DNA of 55,116 nt from Clarireedia homoeocarpa (lineage: Eukaryota; Ascomycota; Leotiomycetes; Helotiales; Rutstroemiaceae), in assembly GCA_001465935.1 (NCBI GenBank), contig LNKV01000074.1, positions 1 through 55,116 on the forward strand. The letters are read 5' to 3'. Below are positions 35,303 to 48,106 of this stretch, in pieces. Every line of letters starts with the position of its first letter. Within the stretch, counting starts at the first letter, position 1. Below the pieces are notes generated by a model that was not told the origin of the DNA, searched no databases, and saw only the letters and a list, made by a program, of their open reading frames with translations. The translations under genes were made by a program, and so were the position numbers.

Positions 35303-36651
35303 GGAAGAGGATAGGATAAAGGTAACTATCGGGATAATCATCAATATACATAATGTGAAGCTGGCCCAGTAATGATCTTTTAAATAAGTATTCTCAAGCA
35401 TCAATAGAGGTCGGAAATTCTTAACGCATATCAGAGCAGTCTGTTACGTAGCCTCGAGTCGGGTTAACTACTTGGATCTCCGCCGCAGCCTTTTAGTATG
35501 ATGGAGATTCAAGACGGTGCTACGCCTACCGATGGTAGAATCGTGAAGGCTACCGTATATGACCATACGCCCTTGGACTGTGTCATTCCGCGCCAGGAAT
35601 GTCATTGGTCGCGATTCTTGCAGGAAGCGTGGTCCAACATACCAGATAACATGTCCCGACTCAGAAGAATCGTAAATAAGGCCACGAATTTCCAGTGGTG
35701 GCACCGAGCAAAAGCGAAGGTCAGGAATGCCTCGAAAACTAATGATCCACTGCTGGATATTAGTTTGAAAGCACAGTTGAGCATGTATTTGTGTGCATTT
35801 ACGTATTGTCTTGCGTGAATATATCTTCATATGGCGGATTTGACGCAGTTGAGGTTGCTGCCACAGGGTATATATGATACGGTTCACTGGCCAGGCTGGT
35901 TCCCACATATTGGGTAATTTGTATTATAGAGTTATTAGGCTTTCCATCATGAAGAAACCTGCAATCAATCCTCACGAGGTGGCATCTAGGCTTAGGTGTA
36001 AGCGTGTTTCTTGATCAAACTCCACCCTCACAGATGCCAATGGAACTTTGGAACAAGATTCCATCATACCTCACGTCTCGCCGAAGCTGTATAGTCACTT
36101 TATCTGTTCCATGTCACAGAAACCCCCAGCTGCTCACTTTGCCTGGGCACAGCGTGCTGCACATGCTAGGTTATCGATGAGAAACCCACCTCAGCTGGAT
36201 TGCTACCAAGTTCATCGCCTCTTCTGGACTGGTGTTCGTACGCAGCCATGTAGAGCGGGCAGATTAGACGTGTCTGGTCTGGTCGCGCGAGAATCGTGAA
36301 CACGCATCTACTGAAGAGAAAACATTGCGTGTTTTGGCGAAGACATATGTTTTCCATCATGTTCACGTGAATTACACATCGAGGACTTTGATATCTTGGC
36401 GAAGTTAAAAATAGACTGAGATGGGACTAGTACTGGCGGTCGATTATTTGCTTGTAAGCATGTCACCACACCACACCACAACACTACACACCGTACCACA
36501 CACTGCACCATGAAAGGGGTAGATAGAGACTGCAAGTGCAAAAACGGGAACAGAAACCGTTTCTTTAGAGTGTAATCAATACGTTACTTCACGGGAGATT
36601 GAATCAATACCGTGAGCTTTGCATCGAAAGTCTAATCATCGCGGCATACAC
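35303..36651. other. Intergenic region, NLR-zinc-finger gene
   Basis: About 1.35 kb. A minus-strand frame of 146 codons (35468-35908) contains a short piece faintly like a 2EXR domain (PPLEIRGLIYD) but without enough support to call a gene. A CCACA-type run lies near 36464-36500. Otherwise nothing recognised. Confidence 0.5.
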
Positions 36652-38094
36652 ATGTTCTCAACAACATTTCCAGAGACCAGCAACAACGATGGGAGTGCGT
36701 CCGAACTATCATATGAATGCACACCGCAATCCCTACAGGCGCCCGAACTCAATGACGTGCAGTCTTTGCTTTTGAATCCTTATACGGATGGGTTTGATTT
36801 CCTTTCCCCGGATCAATGCACGGAGGGGGGTATTTTGGATTTTCCGATTCTGCAGCTGTCTTCAGGAGAATACAGCAATGCAACAGAAAACAATGATTTC
36901 ACTCAGCAGTACGAATCTTCTGTGGCCGATAACCGTGATTGTTTTTCTTCTGAAATACCAGCTATAGACCTTGCTTCTATTCCAGGCACCTATCCTATTG
37001 CTCAGGTGGAGAATCATACTGGGTTTGAAGAGGAAAACTTCAGTGTTGCGGCGACGATACCCGACATACAATTTCCTAATCACTTCGACATCAACCAGTC
37101 ATACAATCTCGACCCATTACTCTTGGACCACCCGTTCTACCCCCCCAGTACTGATTTCACTCTATTCTCAGCTTCCAGCTGTGACCCACATGGAAGTCTC
37201 TTCTCCACCTCTACCTCTACAAACCTTAATACCGACCCTTCTGCCACATCTGTTACAGGCGACATATCTGATACCGTCTCCACCGTCTCCAGCGCCCAAA
37301 CTGAAACTTGGCGCAGCGTCTCCCCTAATCGCACTCGAATTATCCAATCGCCGACTCCATCTATGCGCTCCTCATCAACATACCACCGCACAGGTCGACG
37401 TGGAGACACTGGCCGTCGAAAACGTGATCGGTATTTCTGCCCCCGCTGCAACGTCTTCCCTCAAGGCTGGAAACTAGTCGAAGACCTCCGCAAGCACAAC
37501 AAAGGATATCACACCGAGCTCGGGTTCTATTGTGCATCTGGTGTTTCTATTTCTTGCGAGTTTTGGAGCTCTGAGAAAAATCGTTATATCGAGCATCTAC
37601 TGAAAGAGCATGCGGAATCCAAGACGGTAGAGAGTATTGTCGCGCGGTATTATGTGGAAGAGGGGATTGTGACTACAGAGACTAGTGAGAAGAAGTATAA
37701 GTGCCGGGTGGATGGCTGTGGGAAGATATTCAAGTGGGAAGAGAGGGGTAGGAGAGATGCTCACGAGAAGAACGAGAAAGCGCATGATCGGAGGAGTGCG
37801 GCGGAGAGGAAGAGGGCTGATGGATTGATTCCGTGCCCGAATGCTTATCTGGGGTGTTTGAAGAAGTTCACTAGAGCTGATTCGAAAAAGAAACATGTTG
37901 AGGGGAGGTGTGAGTTTGACCCGATCAATCCCAAGAAGGCGGAAAGGAAGGGTGGAGCAGTGGAGGATATGGATGAGAGGCTACTTCAAGATATGTCTTC
38001 TAATTCTGAGGGTACTGGGAACTCGCTATCAGATGCGGGTTTAAACACATTTGTGGATTGGGATTCACTACGGGCTCTTGGACTGGGATCGTGA
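36652..38094 (+). CDS. C2H2-like zinc-finger protein, putative transcription factor
   Basis: 480 aa, one exon, from the ATG at 36652 (MFSTTFPETSNNDGS). The frame is open further upstream but has no earlier ATG. Residues 1 to about 255 are disordered, rich in Ser, Thr, Asp and Asn (possible activation region). A basic patch (RRGDTGRRKRDR) leads into three finger-like segments at about 262-435: CPRCNVFPQGWKLVEDLRKH with a second His; CRVDGCGKIFKWEERGRRDAH with a later His; and CPNAYLGCLKKFTRADSKKKH ending in Cys (CCHC). A cysteine pair around FYCASGVSISCEFW lies between the first two. Fungal-type nuclear protein by inference; DNA target unknown. It lies 1.35 kb downstream of the NLR on the same strand, with no sign of co-regulation. 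Confidence 0.72.
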   Translation: MFSTTFPETSNNDGSASELSYECTPQSLQAPELNDVQSLLLNPYTDGFDFLSPDQCTEGGILDFPILQLSSGEYSNATENNDFTQQYESSVADNRDCFSSEIPAIDLASIPGTYPIAQVENHTGFEEENFSVAATIPDIQFPNHFDINQSYNLDPLLLDHPFYPPSTDFTLFSASSCDPHGSLFSTSTSTNLNTDPSATSVTGDISDTVSTVSSAQTETWRSVSPNRTRIIQSPTPSMRSSSTYHRTGRRGDTGRRKRDRYFCPRCNVFPQGWKLVEDLRKHNKGYHTELGFYCASGVSISCEFWSSEKNRYIEHLLKEHAESKTVESIVARYYVEEGIVTTETSEKKYKCRVDGCGKIFKWEERGRRDAHEKNEKAHDRRSAAERKRADGLIPCPNAYLGCLKKFTRADSKKKHVEGRCEFDPINPKKAERKGGAVEDMDERLLQDMSSNSEGTGNSLSDAGLNTFVDWDSLRALGLGS

Positions 38095-38620
38095 GTGAGG
38101 TTTCTGTCTTCGGAAACATGGGAAGGAATCGCACCACGCAGCTGGCAGCTACGACAAAACGGTTCATTCCATAGAAAACAATCATCAGCCGGGCCGCGGG
38201 AAATACGTTGACTCTTCAATCATGAGCCTGCGAGCATTCGATGGAATAGCTTTCAATCAACTCACCGGACCTCGGAACCATCGTTCTACATCCTGGAATA
38301 TCTATTCCCTAGCAAGAGGTCGCTTTAATTGTAATCTTACATAGAAATTAGAATGCACAACAATAATACCCTATTTTGTGCATATGCAGAAATAATATCC
38401 TTCAACCAATACCCGCAGGAAGTTAAAATTGCACACAGGACGAAGGATGTATTGTTTAATAACAGTCAGTTATTGACAGAGATCTTGGAATCCAGTGCAG
38501 GTCCTGCAACTAACTAACTACTTGCCGTTTATGTTATGCTTGCTTGCTTCACCGGACTCCATTCCGGATGAACGGTTCTGCACAAATTGAATCCTTTCAG
38601 ATCCGATCGGAGTTTCTGGA

Positions 38621-38621
<1 letters not shown>

Positions 38622-38665
<44 letters not shown>

Positions 38666-38667
38666 CA
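38622..38667 (+). repeat. CAGG tetranucleotide microsatellite
   Basis: About eleven uninterrupted copies of CAGG/GGCA in tandem. Confidence 0.9.
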
Positions 38668-40838
38668 CTGTAGAATGAATGCAAGTCATTCATTCGGAGC
38701 GAGCGGCGCGGCGGACAAAGTGCAAATCGATAAGACGCAACACGCCTGTATCGTATCGTATCGTATCGTATCGTCCTTCCCTTTCTTCCTATCGATATGA
38801 TTTTCCCTATCGACTGACTTATCAACTAACTTATCGACAATCAATTTCCCCTTTCTCCCCTCCCCTCCCCTCCCCTCCCCTCCCCTCTTTCCAATCTGGT
38901 CGGTCGTAACTAAGTTACCAGTAAGTAATAGTTACAATACATAAACGGGCAATAACCCTGCATAGTAGTTGCGTAGTTGCGTACTGTAGTAGTCGTGATG
39001 ATGATCGGATCCACACGGTTTAAGTAACTCTACTACAGTAACGTGCTTTAACTGAGGTTTTATTTATTTATTTATTTATCTTTTTTTTTTTTTACAGTAA
39101 CTAAACTAACTACTTGCCGTAAGTAAGTTACAGACAGAGTATGTATTTCCCGGCCCGGTTCATTCGTATAGTATAGTATAGTTATAGGTAACTAGAGAGA
39201 GTAAGTAAACTGGATCAAGACAGACAGACGGCCCCAAGGTAACTAACTAACTAACTAACCTACGAAGGAAGTACTGTGTTCGAAATTGGGGGTTTACAGT
39301 AGATGAATGCAGAGCTTGCGCAGAGCACAGAACGAACCGGCGCTGCACGTTTTATTATTATTATTATTTTTTTTTTATGTGGTTGTACAGTACTGTACCT
39401 TTTCCTTTCTTTTTTAGGTTGTTGCGATGAACTCCTGAGCGAGATCTCGCGAACTTAGAGGGGGTTGGGTTTTTTGATGCACGCACGACCTGTATTTGCT
39501 CGTGGACTTTGCACGAATGTCGTAGATTATGTGGAGATGGCACAAGTATTATCGATACTGTAGGTTACATCCTGGTTGGAAAGAAATCTTTCGTGCGGGC
39601 GGGTCTTCCGGATCGTTTTTTTCCTCTTGGTTTTAATCTCTGGATTGTTGATTCATTGGCTCGGAGTTGCAGGGTCGAAAGGGGAGATGGACTTTTCTAG
39701 TTAGCTGGTCCCTTTGATGAGTTCATTGAGTGAGTCTTCTTTTGCTAGGGGGAGGAAGGATGGTACGAAGGAAGCCTTTTCGAGCCAATTTGTCTCGGGG
39801 TACTGACTAACTACAAGTAACTGACTTATTTATCTATTGCTACTTGCGATTGTTTACTTGGAGAGCTTGTTTTGTTTTGATATGTCAATATACACGTCAA
39901 CAGCTTTGGGCAGAAAGTAAATAAACGCCTTTCATGCCTGTCTATACATGTGCTGTACAGCATAACGGAGCACTCTTACTTCATCCTCAACTTCCTTGAT
40001 CCTCCCCCCCTTCTGCTTCCATGGCGAGCATGAAAGAGAACCGAGTCGCAAGCACCTTTCTGTAGAAAGAAGGATAATGATGGTGATGCACATAAGCAGA
40101 AAAACTACGTGGCACAAGAATCGAAGCGCTCAACTTTTTGGGTCTTGTCTTAGCTGAATGCTACATGCATGGAGGAGAACCCATATTGACCGCTCCCAGC
40201 CTCTTAGAAACAGTGCTCCTCGAACCCCTTGATGTTTGTATGGTACGAGCACAAGAGATGGATGGATTTCGAGTACAAGACAGCAGGCCGTATGGCACAG
40301 TGCATATGCTGTATGCAGGTTTGGCGACAGGCACACGTTTTTGGTGGTGGGAGACTTGGACCGAGTGGATTGGAGTGGGTTTAAGGTCGGGTCTCTCTGC
40401 CTATGAAGCGGCATAGTAGGCTGGTATGAAGCCTGTGCTTGTCGGCCTGCCCTAAAAGGTTCAAGGTTATCCTTTGCCCAGTCCTCTGCCCAGCCCTCTG
40501 CTACCAAATGGACTTTGGCTGGATCCGCCTGGAAGATGCAGGTAGAAAAATAGACCAGATATGGATGTTATGATTGGCCTATTTTCGCGTCTGTATTGTG
40601 ATTTATCCTGATCCGTGCTTTTACGCGTTTCTTAATTCTCTCATTGGTCGGATTGCCTGGTGTTGTTGATGCTGTTAGCCAAACAAAACAACACTTTGAT
40701 GACAAGCAACTAGAGAAATGCACAGATGGATGCCTTTTGCCCACGTTGAAACGGCCCAAAATCTTGAAACGAGCTGGATATTTCATCTGGGCGCTGTGCT
40801 CTGCAACTTACTCTCCTGCTTGTACATTTGTGCATGTG

Positions 40839-40885
40839 TGTATGTATGTATGTATGTGTGTATGTATGTATGTATGTATGTATGT
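40839..40885 (+). repeat. TATG tetranucleotide microsatellite
   Basis: About eleven copies of TATG with one GTGTG interruption in the middle. Confidence 0.9.
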
Positions 40886-42199
40886 AGTTGAATGAAAGAA
40901 GCTGGTGAAGTGAGCGTTGAGTGGCTGGAGGTCACGAGGAAAGCCAATTATTTACTTTCCTGCCTTGCCTGTAAGGCAATCGAATGTCTCAGTCGCGTCG
41001 AGAAATTTTTGATTAAGCGAAAACGGGCAAGAACGCGCCTTGGGCTCTTTTATCTGTAAACAATTGATCCGAAGCTACGAAGGTACTCCCCGTGCCCCCC
41101 AAATCTTCCCAGCTCCCAAGTACCTAAACTTCCGCCCCCATTCTGTCGCAGTACATCCACCCATATACCCATCCACTCATCCACCCATCCACCTTCATCC
41201 CATCTCACCAACTTAATCCTTTAAGCAACAACGCAACCACGCCAATCCCTCCCTCCCACATATCGACATTTCCTAATAATCCGAAAAATACACCAACGAC
41301 TGAACCAACTCATCCAACCTTTTTCTCCCACTTTCAAACACAATCACCGCCAACCTCGAAAGAAAGAGCAACGAAGCTGCCGAGTACCTACCATTTGGTC
41401 GAAGAGGGGTCTGGCGCGAAAAAGAAGTCGAAGAAAATCCGCGCAGGAAACCACCAACGACTCGCAACTATCCATAGAAAGCGCGAAACACTTCCATTCC
41501 AGTTGCCAGTTGCCAGGTTCCCGTTTCCGGCACATACCTCCTTTGCGCTTGCTATAGACCCTACGCTGCATTTCTCGATCTTGAAAGCCTTCGACGTAGA
41601 GAAGAACGAGAGCGAAGAATGACGTGACTTCCTTTTCGATATACCCTCAATTTCCATTTCCATTCGTCGCACTTGCCTTCCACTGCTACTAACGGACTCG
41701 TCGATTCGACCGAATCTCCAACGTCTCGAACATCTCATCGTCGATTCCATCTCGTACGAAACATACACCACCTTCCTCCGACGCATTCCTCGAATCTTTA
41801 CCAAAAAGGTCCTTACCTACATTCCCATTGATTCAATAGACCGCCGGTTTTGGACCAGTACTTGTTGATTATTCCTCCTTTCTGAAGTAGACTATCAGCA
41901 TCCAACATCAGCAATAAACATCCAAGAACTTGTGTTAGCTGGTTCAAGTTCCATCTCTTCTTGATCTTTCTTTATGCGCCTACTTGCGACAATCCGCGAC
42001 GAACATCTCTGGTAGAACGAAAAAAAAAAAAAAAACAAAAGTGAATTTCCATTTCTGCTGCAATCACAATCGCTACATAATCTCTTCCATGTCGAAAGAG
42101 AGATAATATCCGAGACACGGCCAGAACGAGATACACATTCACCCATACCTCATTTACAGCGTCAGGTCGCCACATTCCAACCAAACAAACACATTCACC

Positions 42200-45100
42200 A
42201 TGTCGTACTCCAATAGTGGCGGAGGCACCCTCACTATGCCATCTCCTACACATGTACACCATGTTGATGTTACCTCAGCCGTAAGGTCTTTACGGCGTTC
42301 TCTGTCGCGCTCGCCATCCAAATTCCGACTGGTCACAAAGTCACCAAGCCCATCACCGAAATCCCCTCTCTCTCCATCGCCAGTATCGCCATCAAAGCGC
42401 GCGTCCGCATATCCTGCTATATTTACAGGCAGCAACACACCGCATACTCCATCACCACTCGCTGTTCCATTTCCTCCCAGCGCAAAGTTGGCGCTCCGAT
42501 CGTCGTCGCGAGCAAAAACTGCGCCCGCGCGGCAAACAACTCGACTACGAACATCACCGCGAAGTCCTATGAAGCGGGCATTAAGTCAGACGATAGACAC
42601 TGGAAACGCGACACCTACACCTCTGGGGTTTATTGGTGGACAAGAAAATTTCGGAAGCAGCAGTCCCATAGAGCGTACAAGTCCTGAGAAACTTCCTAGG
42701 ATGCAGCTCAGCTTGGACGCTAATGCACCTGTCAATCAGGCCTTATCGCGATTAGGTGGGGATGGCACTAATGAATGTCATCTTTCTCCATCCACCTCGA
42801 GCCCATTGAAACGTAGCGATACAATCATGAATCTCGATCAAGCAAGCCTCGGAAGCCCCGTCGCAAAACGCAGGAGTCTCCATGGTTCTGCAAATTTTGG
42901 TCACGACTTCAATGTTTTTGATCAAAGTCCAACCCCACCGTCGCAGATCGACATCCACAGTGATTTGAGCCACGAATATGAATTATCCGCAACAGTCGTT
43001 AGCTCTGAGAATACTGCTTCTCCCTTTACCTCGACACCTAGAAGATCCTCTTCCTTACGAAAGTCGACACTCCTCCAACGAAACGGAGAAAAGACTTCTT
43101 GGGGTCGGAGACACGCTGCTCAGCTCCTCGCTGCCCAGCAAGCTGCACAACAATCTCAGGATATTGCTAGCCCGAGCAAACAAAAGCACCGTCCCAGGTT
43201 ATCCTCAGATCAATTCATGCCACCAATGGGCCGCGATAATGCATTCGGCTCTCAAGGCAATCTCCCAAATGCATCAATGCACATGGTCAACCAACCTGCG
43301 CCACAACATCCCACCCACCAGCCTCACCCCCTCTCCAGAACTATGACCACGTCTTCATCTAATTCAAGCATCCCCGACGATTCTCCAACTCACATCCCTG
43401 TCAACTTTGGTGGTAATCAGAAGCCAAAGATTGACTTTTCAAAGTCTCTTCCTGCTGGAGCTCTCCGACCTTTCAATTTGGATGCCCCAAATGACTTTTC
43501 CACTCCCAAGAATTTCAAAGCTGTCAAGCCTCTGCCTGCTGCTTTCATGTCAACCGGCCTGATATCGAAAGTAAATCGAAGGCCCGAAGAAGTCCAAATG
43601 CTTCGTGGAAATACCAAAAATGTTCCTGATACACCATGCAAGAAGCAAACCAACATCTTTGGTACATATCCAGCTGCAGTACCTACAAGTGCCATTGCGA
43701 AGGCTAGACAAATTCGACACTCATTCGGCACTCCATCCACACCATTTAATCCACATGGTAATCCAGCGGTCGGTACCTTTGGCAAAGGTAACGGAGTTTT
43801 CGGAAGCGGGTTTGGACAAAGAAAGCTGCAACGACGAGGCAGCTTCCTTAGCATAAATGGAGACGAGGAAGATTCACCGGATTCGAAGAACGATGGTCAA
43901 ATTAGCGATTTTGACTTACCACCAACTCCGACTAAACAGGTTCCTAGCTTTGCACACTTCCAGAATGGCAGTCCTACGGGCCATAAATCATTTCCTGCCT
44001 CGGTATCTGCAGTGGGATATAGCTTAGGAAAACTACCAAGATCAAGCAGTAAGTTGAACCTTTCCACAAGCCCTGGCGAGCAGGAAGCAGAAGACAGTGA
44101 TACGTCCATGGACATTAACGACTCTCCTACTCCTGCGGCTGCCGGGTTTTCTTTCAGTAATTCTATTTCTGCTCCATCGTTTTCCAGGTCTCGAGCTATG
44201 CGGGGCCATAATATGCAGTCTCCTTCGCCATTAATGGCTAGGTCTCTTACTACTTCCTTTTTAAGTCCTTCCAGGAAACCGGGCTTTGCTAAAATTAGTC
44301 ACGTGGCTCCAGCCAGTCCACTGGAGCGTGTAGATTTCATCGAGAGGTTGTCACCATGTACACCTCAAGACAGCATGTTACCGCCTGACCCCAGCGGTCT
44401 CTCAATCTCGAACCATCGGGATGGGCAGGCCTTCCCGTTTGGTGCCAACAGTGCTCCTGTTCTCCCCCCGGCTACTCCAACAACTGGACGAGATTACTTT
44501 GGCAAATCCAGTACGACTCCTGTTGGTAGCTTCCCGCCAAGAGATGTCGACGAGTCTCTCGTGTCAAGGTTCGAAAAGGTTGAGATGATCGGAACGGGAG
44601 AATTCTCTCAAGTATATCGAGTGAGTCAGTCAGAACAAAGGGCTTCGTCATTGCTCTTTGGCTCAACCGATTCGCCGATGACGGGTCGAACACCGCCTAC
44701 GCCCATGCGCCCACGAATTTTTGCAGTTAAGAAATCAAGACAACCGTATCAGGGTGTTAAGGACCGAGCTCGAAAACTTAAGGAAGTTGAAGTTATTAGG
44801 GCACTTGGTCAAGCTAAGAACATTGTTCACTATGTTGACTTTTGGGAAGAGAAAAATTACTTGTATATCCAGACAGAATTTTGCGAAGAGGGCAGCCTCG
44901 ATATCTTCCTTTACCAAGTCGGCCGGAAGGGACGTGTGGACGATTTCAGGATCTGGAAAATCTTGCTGGAGATTGGACATGTGAGTACTGCAGAAAGCCA
45001 TTACTTGTAAGCTATCTAACAAACCTGTAGGGTCTTAAACATATCCATGATTCTGGGTTCATTCATCTCGACATTAAACCTGCCAATATCATGATCACTT

Positions 45101-45783
45101 TCGAAGGAGTCTTAAAAATAGGAGATTTTGGTATGGCAACCTCTTGGCCAGTCGAGGATGCAATTGAGGGAGAAGGAGACCGTGAATATATCGGACCTGA
45201 GATTCTCCTTGGACAATATGATAAGCCAGCGGATGTCTTTGCCCTTGGCATGGTGATATTCGAAATCGCCACAAACGTCTACCTACCGGAGAACGGTATT
45301 TCTTGGCAACGCCTTCGATCCGGGGATATGAGCGAGGCCCCTAGCTTGACTTGGAGCGAAGCCAGCAGCATGCCTCGTGATGCTAATGGTATCCCAATAG
45401 TACCTAGCGATGAATCAATGACAAGCGATGACGAGTTTGATTCAGACTTCGACTCACCAATTGCCGCTAGCCGGAAACGATTTACCTCATCAAGCAAATC
45501 ATTCGCCCATGATCCAAGCAATCTCTTCGGTTCAAGACGAGGCGAGCTTGAGCAAGCACCAGCATTCATGAGGGATCCGGATCACGAATACACCTTGGAC
45601 AATCTTGTACGATGGATGATTTCACCACGCCCCCAAGATCGCCCAACTATCCATCAAGTCCTCGAATCTGAAGGTCTTCGTTGGGTCAGTAATAGACGCC
45701 GTGCCGGCGCTACAGTTTTCGAAGGAAACTGGGGACCGGCAGATGAAGTCTTGGCAGATGATGCTGAGATGATGGATGTTTGA
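42200..45783 (+). CDS. WEE1: Wee1-type mitosis-inhibitor protein kinase
   Basis: Phosphorylates Cdc2/Cdk1 on its inhibitory tyrosine and delays entry into mitosis; nuclear/cytoplasmic. Two exons, 42200-44980 and 45031-45783, with a 50-nt intron (GTGAGT...CTGTAG), giving 1177 aa. The start ATG has context CACCATGTC. The first 780 or so residues are disordered, rich in Ser-Pro (many SPSP and TPT motifs), expected phosphorylation sites. The kinase domain starts FEKVEMIGTGEFSQVYRV (about 789) with the catalytic Lys in IFAVKKS. The catalytic loop HLDIKPANI (about 939-947) has the usual Wee1 form, then GDFGMA (about 957-962), REYIGPEILLGQYDKPADVF and FALGMVIFEIA. The C-lobe contains a long acidic insert (DDEFDSDFDSP). 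The intron falls just before GLKHIHDSGFIH. Confidence 0.94.
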
Positions 45784-47692
45784 ATCTTTTAGGATTTTGC
45801 TTCCGAAGATCGCTGTTAACAATATCGCCAATACTCGCTCGATCCTGGATAGGGACTGACGAGAGTTGGATGAACACCGATTTGAATTCAATTATGGTGT
45901 TTTTACGGCGTTAACAGGATATCCATGGTTTATTAGAGACGCCTACTTATGACCTTTCTATCTATACGAGTCACGATTTGACCTCTCAGTCTAATGACCT
46001 TACGCTTCCTGTATATACTATCTTGATATGAACTTTCAAACTTCAAACCTTTTACGCATTTTCACGAAAAACAACCACAGCATTTATGTCATATTCGGTC
46101 AGCATTTGACCAAATCCAAAAAAAAAAAGAGAAAAAAAGAGAGAAAAGTAAAAAGGGAGAGAGATAATGCCCTTGGGATCCATGGGTCGAGAAGTTACTG
46201 AACGATTATCATGTCAAGATTATTATGAAAGAGAAAGAAAAGAAAGCGATTCTTTTTACTCTTAGAAAACTTGTTTTGTGTTTTTTACGTCACCATCTTC
46301 TCAGCGTGGGTGATTCATATATCAGGCGGACTTTAGGATTTGTGTTTACAAAGAGGGAAGAAAGAGAGAAAGGGCGCATGTGTATGCTAGTATCTAATCA
46401 GTGCTTACTATAAGCTTAACCATATTTTGGTTGCTTTGTATTAGCTATGTTTTTCTGTCTGTTTTGTTTTTGTTGTTTACTACAAACGCAACTATGGTCT
46501 TTGAAGCAAAACACGGAGGTAGATTTGTTATAGCCTTTTCTTTGTCATTATTTCATTTGTTGATGGCCTGCAGCGGCTCAGGTATGGAGTTGATGGCGAA
46601 AGATGAGGTGAAGACGGGGAGTAGTGGATTCTTGTTTTTTTGATTGGTTGTAATTGGGCTCGGATGGGATGGATTGGGATGGAAATGGGAACGGGAAGAG
46701 TTGGTGGATGGGTATAATACCGTATATGTTCATTTGTTTGGTCATTGTGGTGTGGTGTGGTATCGGTTGTGTGTGTGTATGTGTGTGTTTGTGTGTGTGT
46801 GTGAAGGGGGGTTGGGGGTGAAGGAGGTATCATGTAGATATAGACAGTGGATGATAATAGGATGGCCCTTACTGCTGATGAAGTAGATCAAGAAGTGGAA
46901 GAATTGCTTCTAGCTTGTGGTTTGGCTTTCATTGGGGTTGAGATGGGATGGGATGAGATGGGATGAAATGAGATTAAATGAATTATTTTTAATGCCTTGT
47001 GCCTTTTGGGGAAGTGGATGATGGTTGGTTTTATTGATTTCGGTGTTATGTGTACTGTATGTAGCCACTGCACTGCACTACACGTACTATATATACAAAG
47101 TCCTTGAATAAAAATCAATCAGACTCGTGTTTCTGCTTTTGCTTGAGGCAGATCGATACTGGTTGGTGCCTTGAAGTCTTGTCTTGCTCTGCTAAAAATT
47201 AGGAATCGAGAAAAAAAGGGGGAGGTCTCGCTTCCGGAGTTCGGAAGGGGCCGGATTTGTGGATGTCTACTGTAGTGATGATATAGTATCGAGATTGAGG
47301 TGGGTGGGTTGGAGAGTGAGTGAGTGATTGATTGATTGATTGATTGATTGGTGGGCACTTTGTATTTTAGTTTAGTTGGGGGTTTGAGAAATCGTCACAG
47401 AAGCGATCGCAACAAACCAATTCGAGAAAGAACGTGAAAGGAGGGAGAAAATATCTGATCATCATCATCGACGTCGTCATAGAACCCCAACCTCATAACC
47501 AAGACTAAATGGGATCTGTTTATCGAGGGGTAGAGCTGGTGATACGCCAACGTAAGATTACTTCTACGAGAGGGAAAGATGCGGAAAAGATACTGAATGT
47601 GGGAAGAGAGGGGTTGGGATAGCGGAGCTGAGAGTGAGGAGCGGTAGGTAGTAATCGCATTGAGAAGAGAAGAGGCGCAGGAGTAATATATG

Positions 47693-47726
<34 letters not shown>

Positions 47727-48106
47727 GAGGTTGGAGGGGAGACTTTGGATTGTCGGAGGATGTATGGTGGTATTCGGAGCCGGTGATATTTGTGAAGGAA
47801 TTGGAGAATTGGAGATGTGATATCACTTGTTGATTTTGTGGTCATTGGTGTTTTGATGTTATCTTTAATTGAAATGCCCTACTGTTCGTTTGGTAAATGC
47901 CACCTAAACTGTATCGCTGTCTATGTAAGTCTCTCATATTGTGGTACTGAGTATTTGTACTGCACCACAATGCAAACACAGCCGTCTCAGCCGCAGACTG
48001 TTGGCGTGCAATACACCTCACAACGATTTCGAAAGCTAGAACAGCAACCACCATGTCCTATCGTGTCCTATATACCATTGACAGCTTTCAATATCATACA
48101 AAAGTG
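45784..48106. other. Convergent intergenic region WEE1-ABC transporter
   Basis: About 2.3 kb between convergent genes. It holds A-rich purine stretches (46117-46165), a TG-rich run (about 46773-46803), GATGG/GAGAT runs (46925-46975), GATT run (47326-47350) and a 30-base poly-T (about 47696-47725). No gene is supported. Confidence 0.55.
47696..47725 (+). repeat. Poly-T tract of about 30 bases
   Basis: The longest homopolymer in the window. Its length may be unreliable in any assembly. Confidence 0.85.

Larger units (their letters stand above)
38095..42199. other. Long intergenic region and WEE1 leader
   Basis: About 4.1 kb with no recognisable gene. Simple repeats: CAGG run (about 38622-38667), TATCG run (38749-38774), CTCCC run (38856-38887), TTTA run (39060-39080), AACT run (39238-39260), TATG run (40839-40885), poly-A (42018-42034). 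From about 41.1 kb to the WEE1 start the plus strand is pyrimidine-rich with CCATCCAC-type motifs, typical of a long fungal promoter or leader. It contains several upstream ATGs and short frames. Confidence 0.55.

Noticed and set aside
35468..35908. Minus-strand 146-codon frame with a faint 2EXR-like piece (PPLEIRGLIYD)
   Set aside because: Only one short segment resembles the family, the rest does not align in my memory of it, and there is no splice structure that improves it.
38622..38667. CAGG array as a CRISPR or transposon signature
   Set aside because: It is a plain tetranucleotide microsatellite with no spacers, terminal repeats or transposase.
40130..40507. Overlapping frames of 92 and 125 codons on both strands upstream of WEE1
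   Set aside because: Both strands are open over the same stretch and neither protein shows any family feature.
40623..40628. ACGCGT hexamer about 1.6 kb upstream of WEE1
   Set aside because: Single, distant, and expected by chance about a dozen times in a window of this size.
47395..47845. Frames with poly-Lys near 47.4-47.8 kb
   Set aside because: The lysine run is translation of the poly-T tract on the other strand; no gene-like features.
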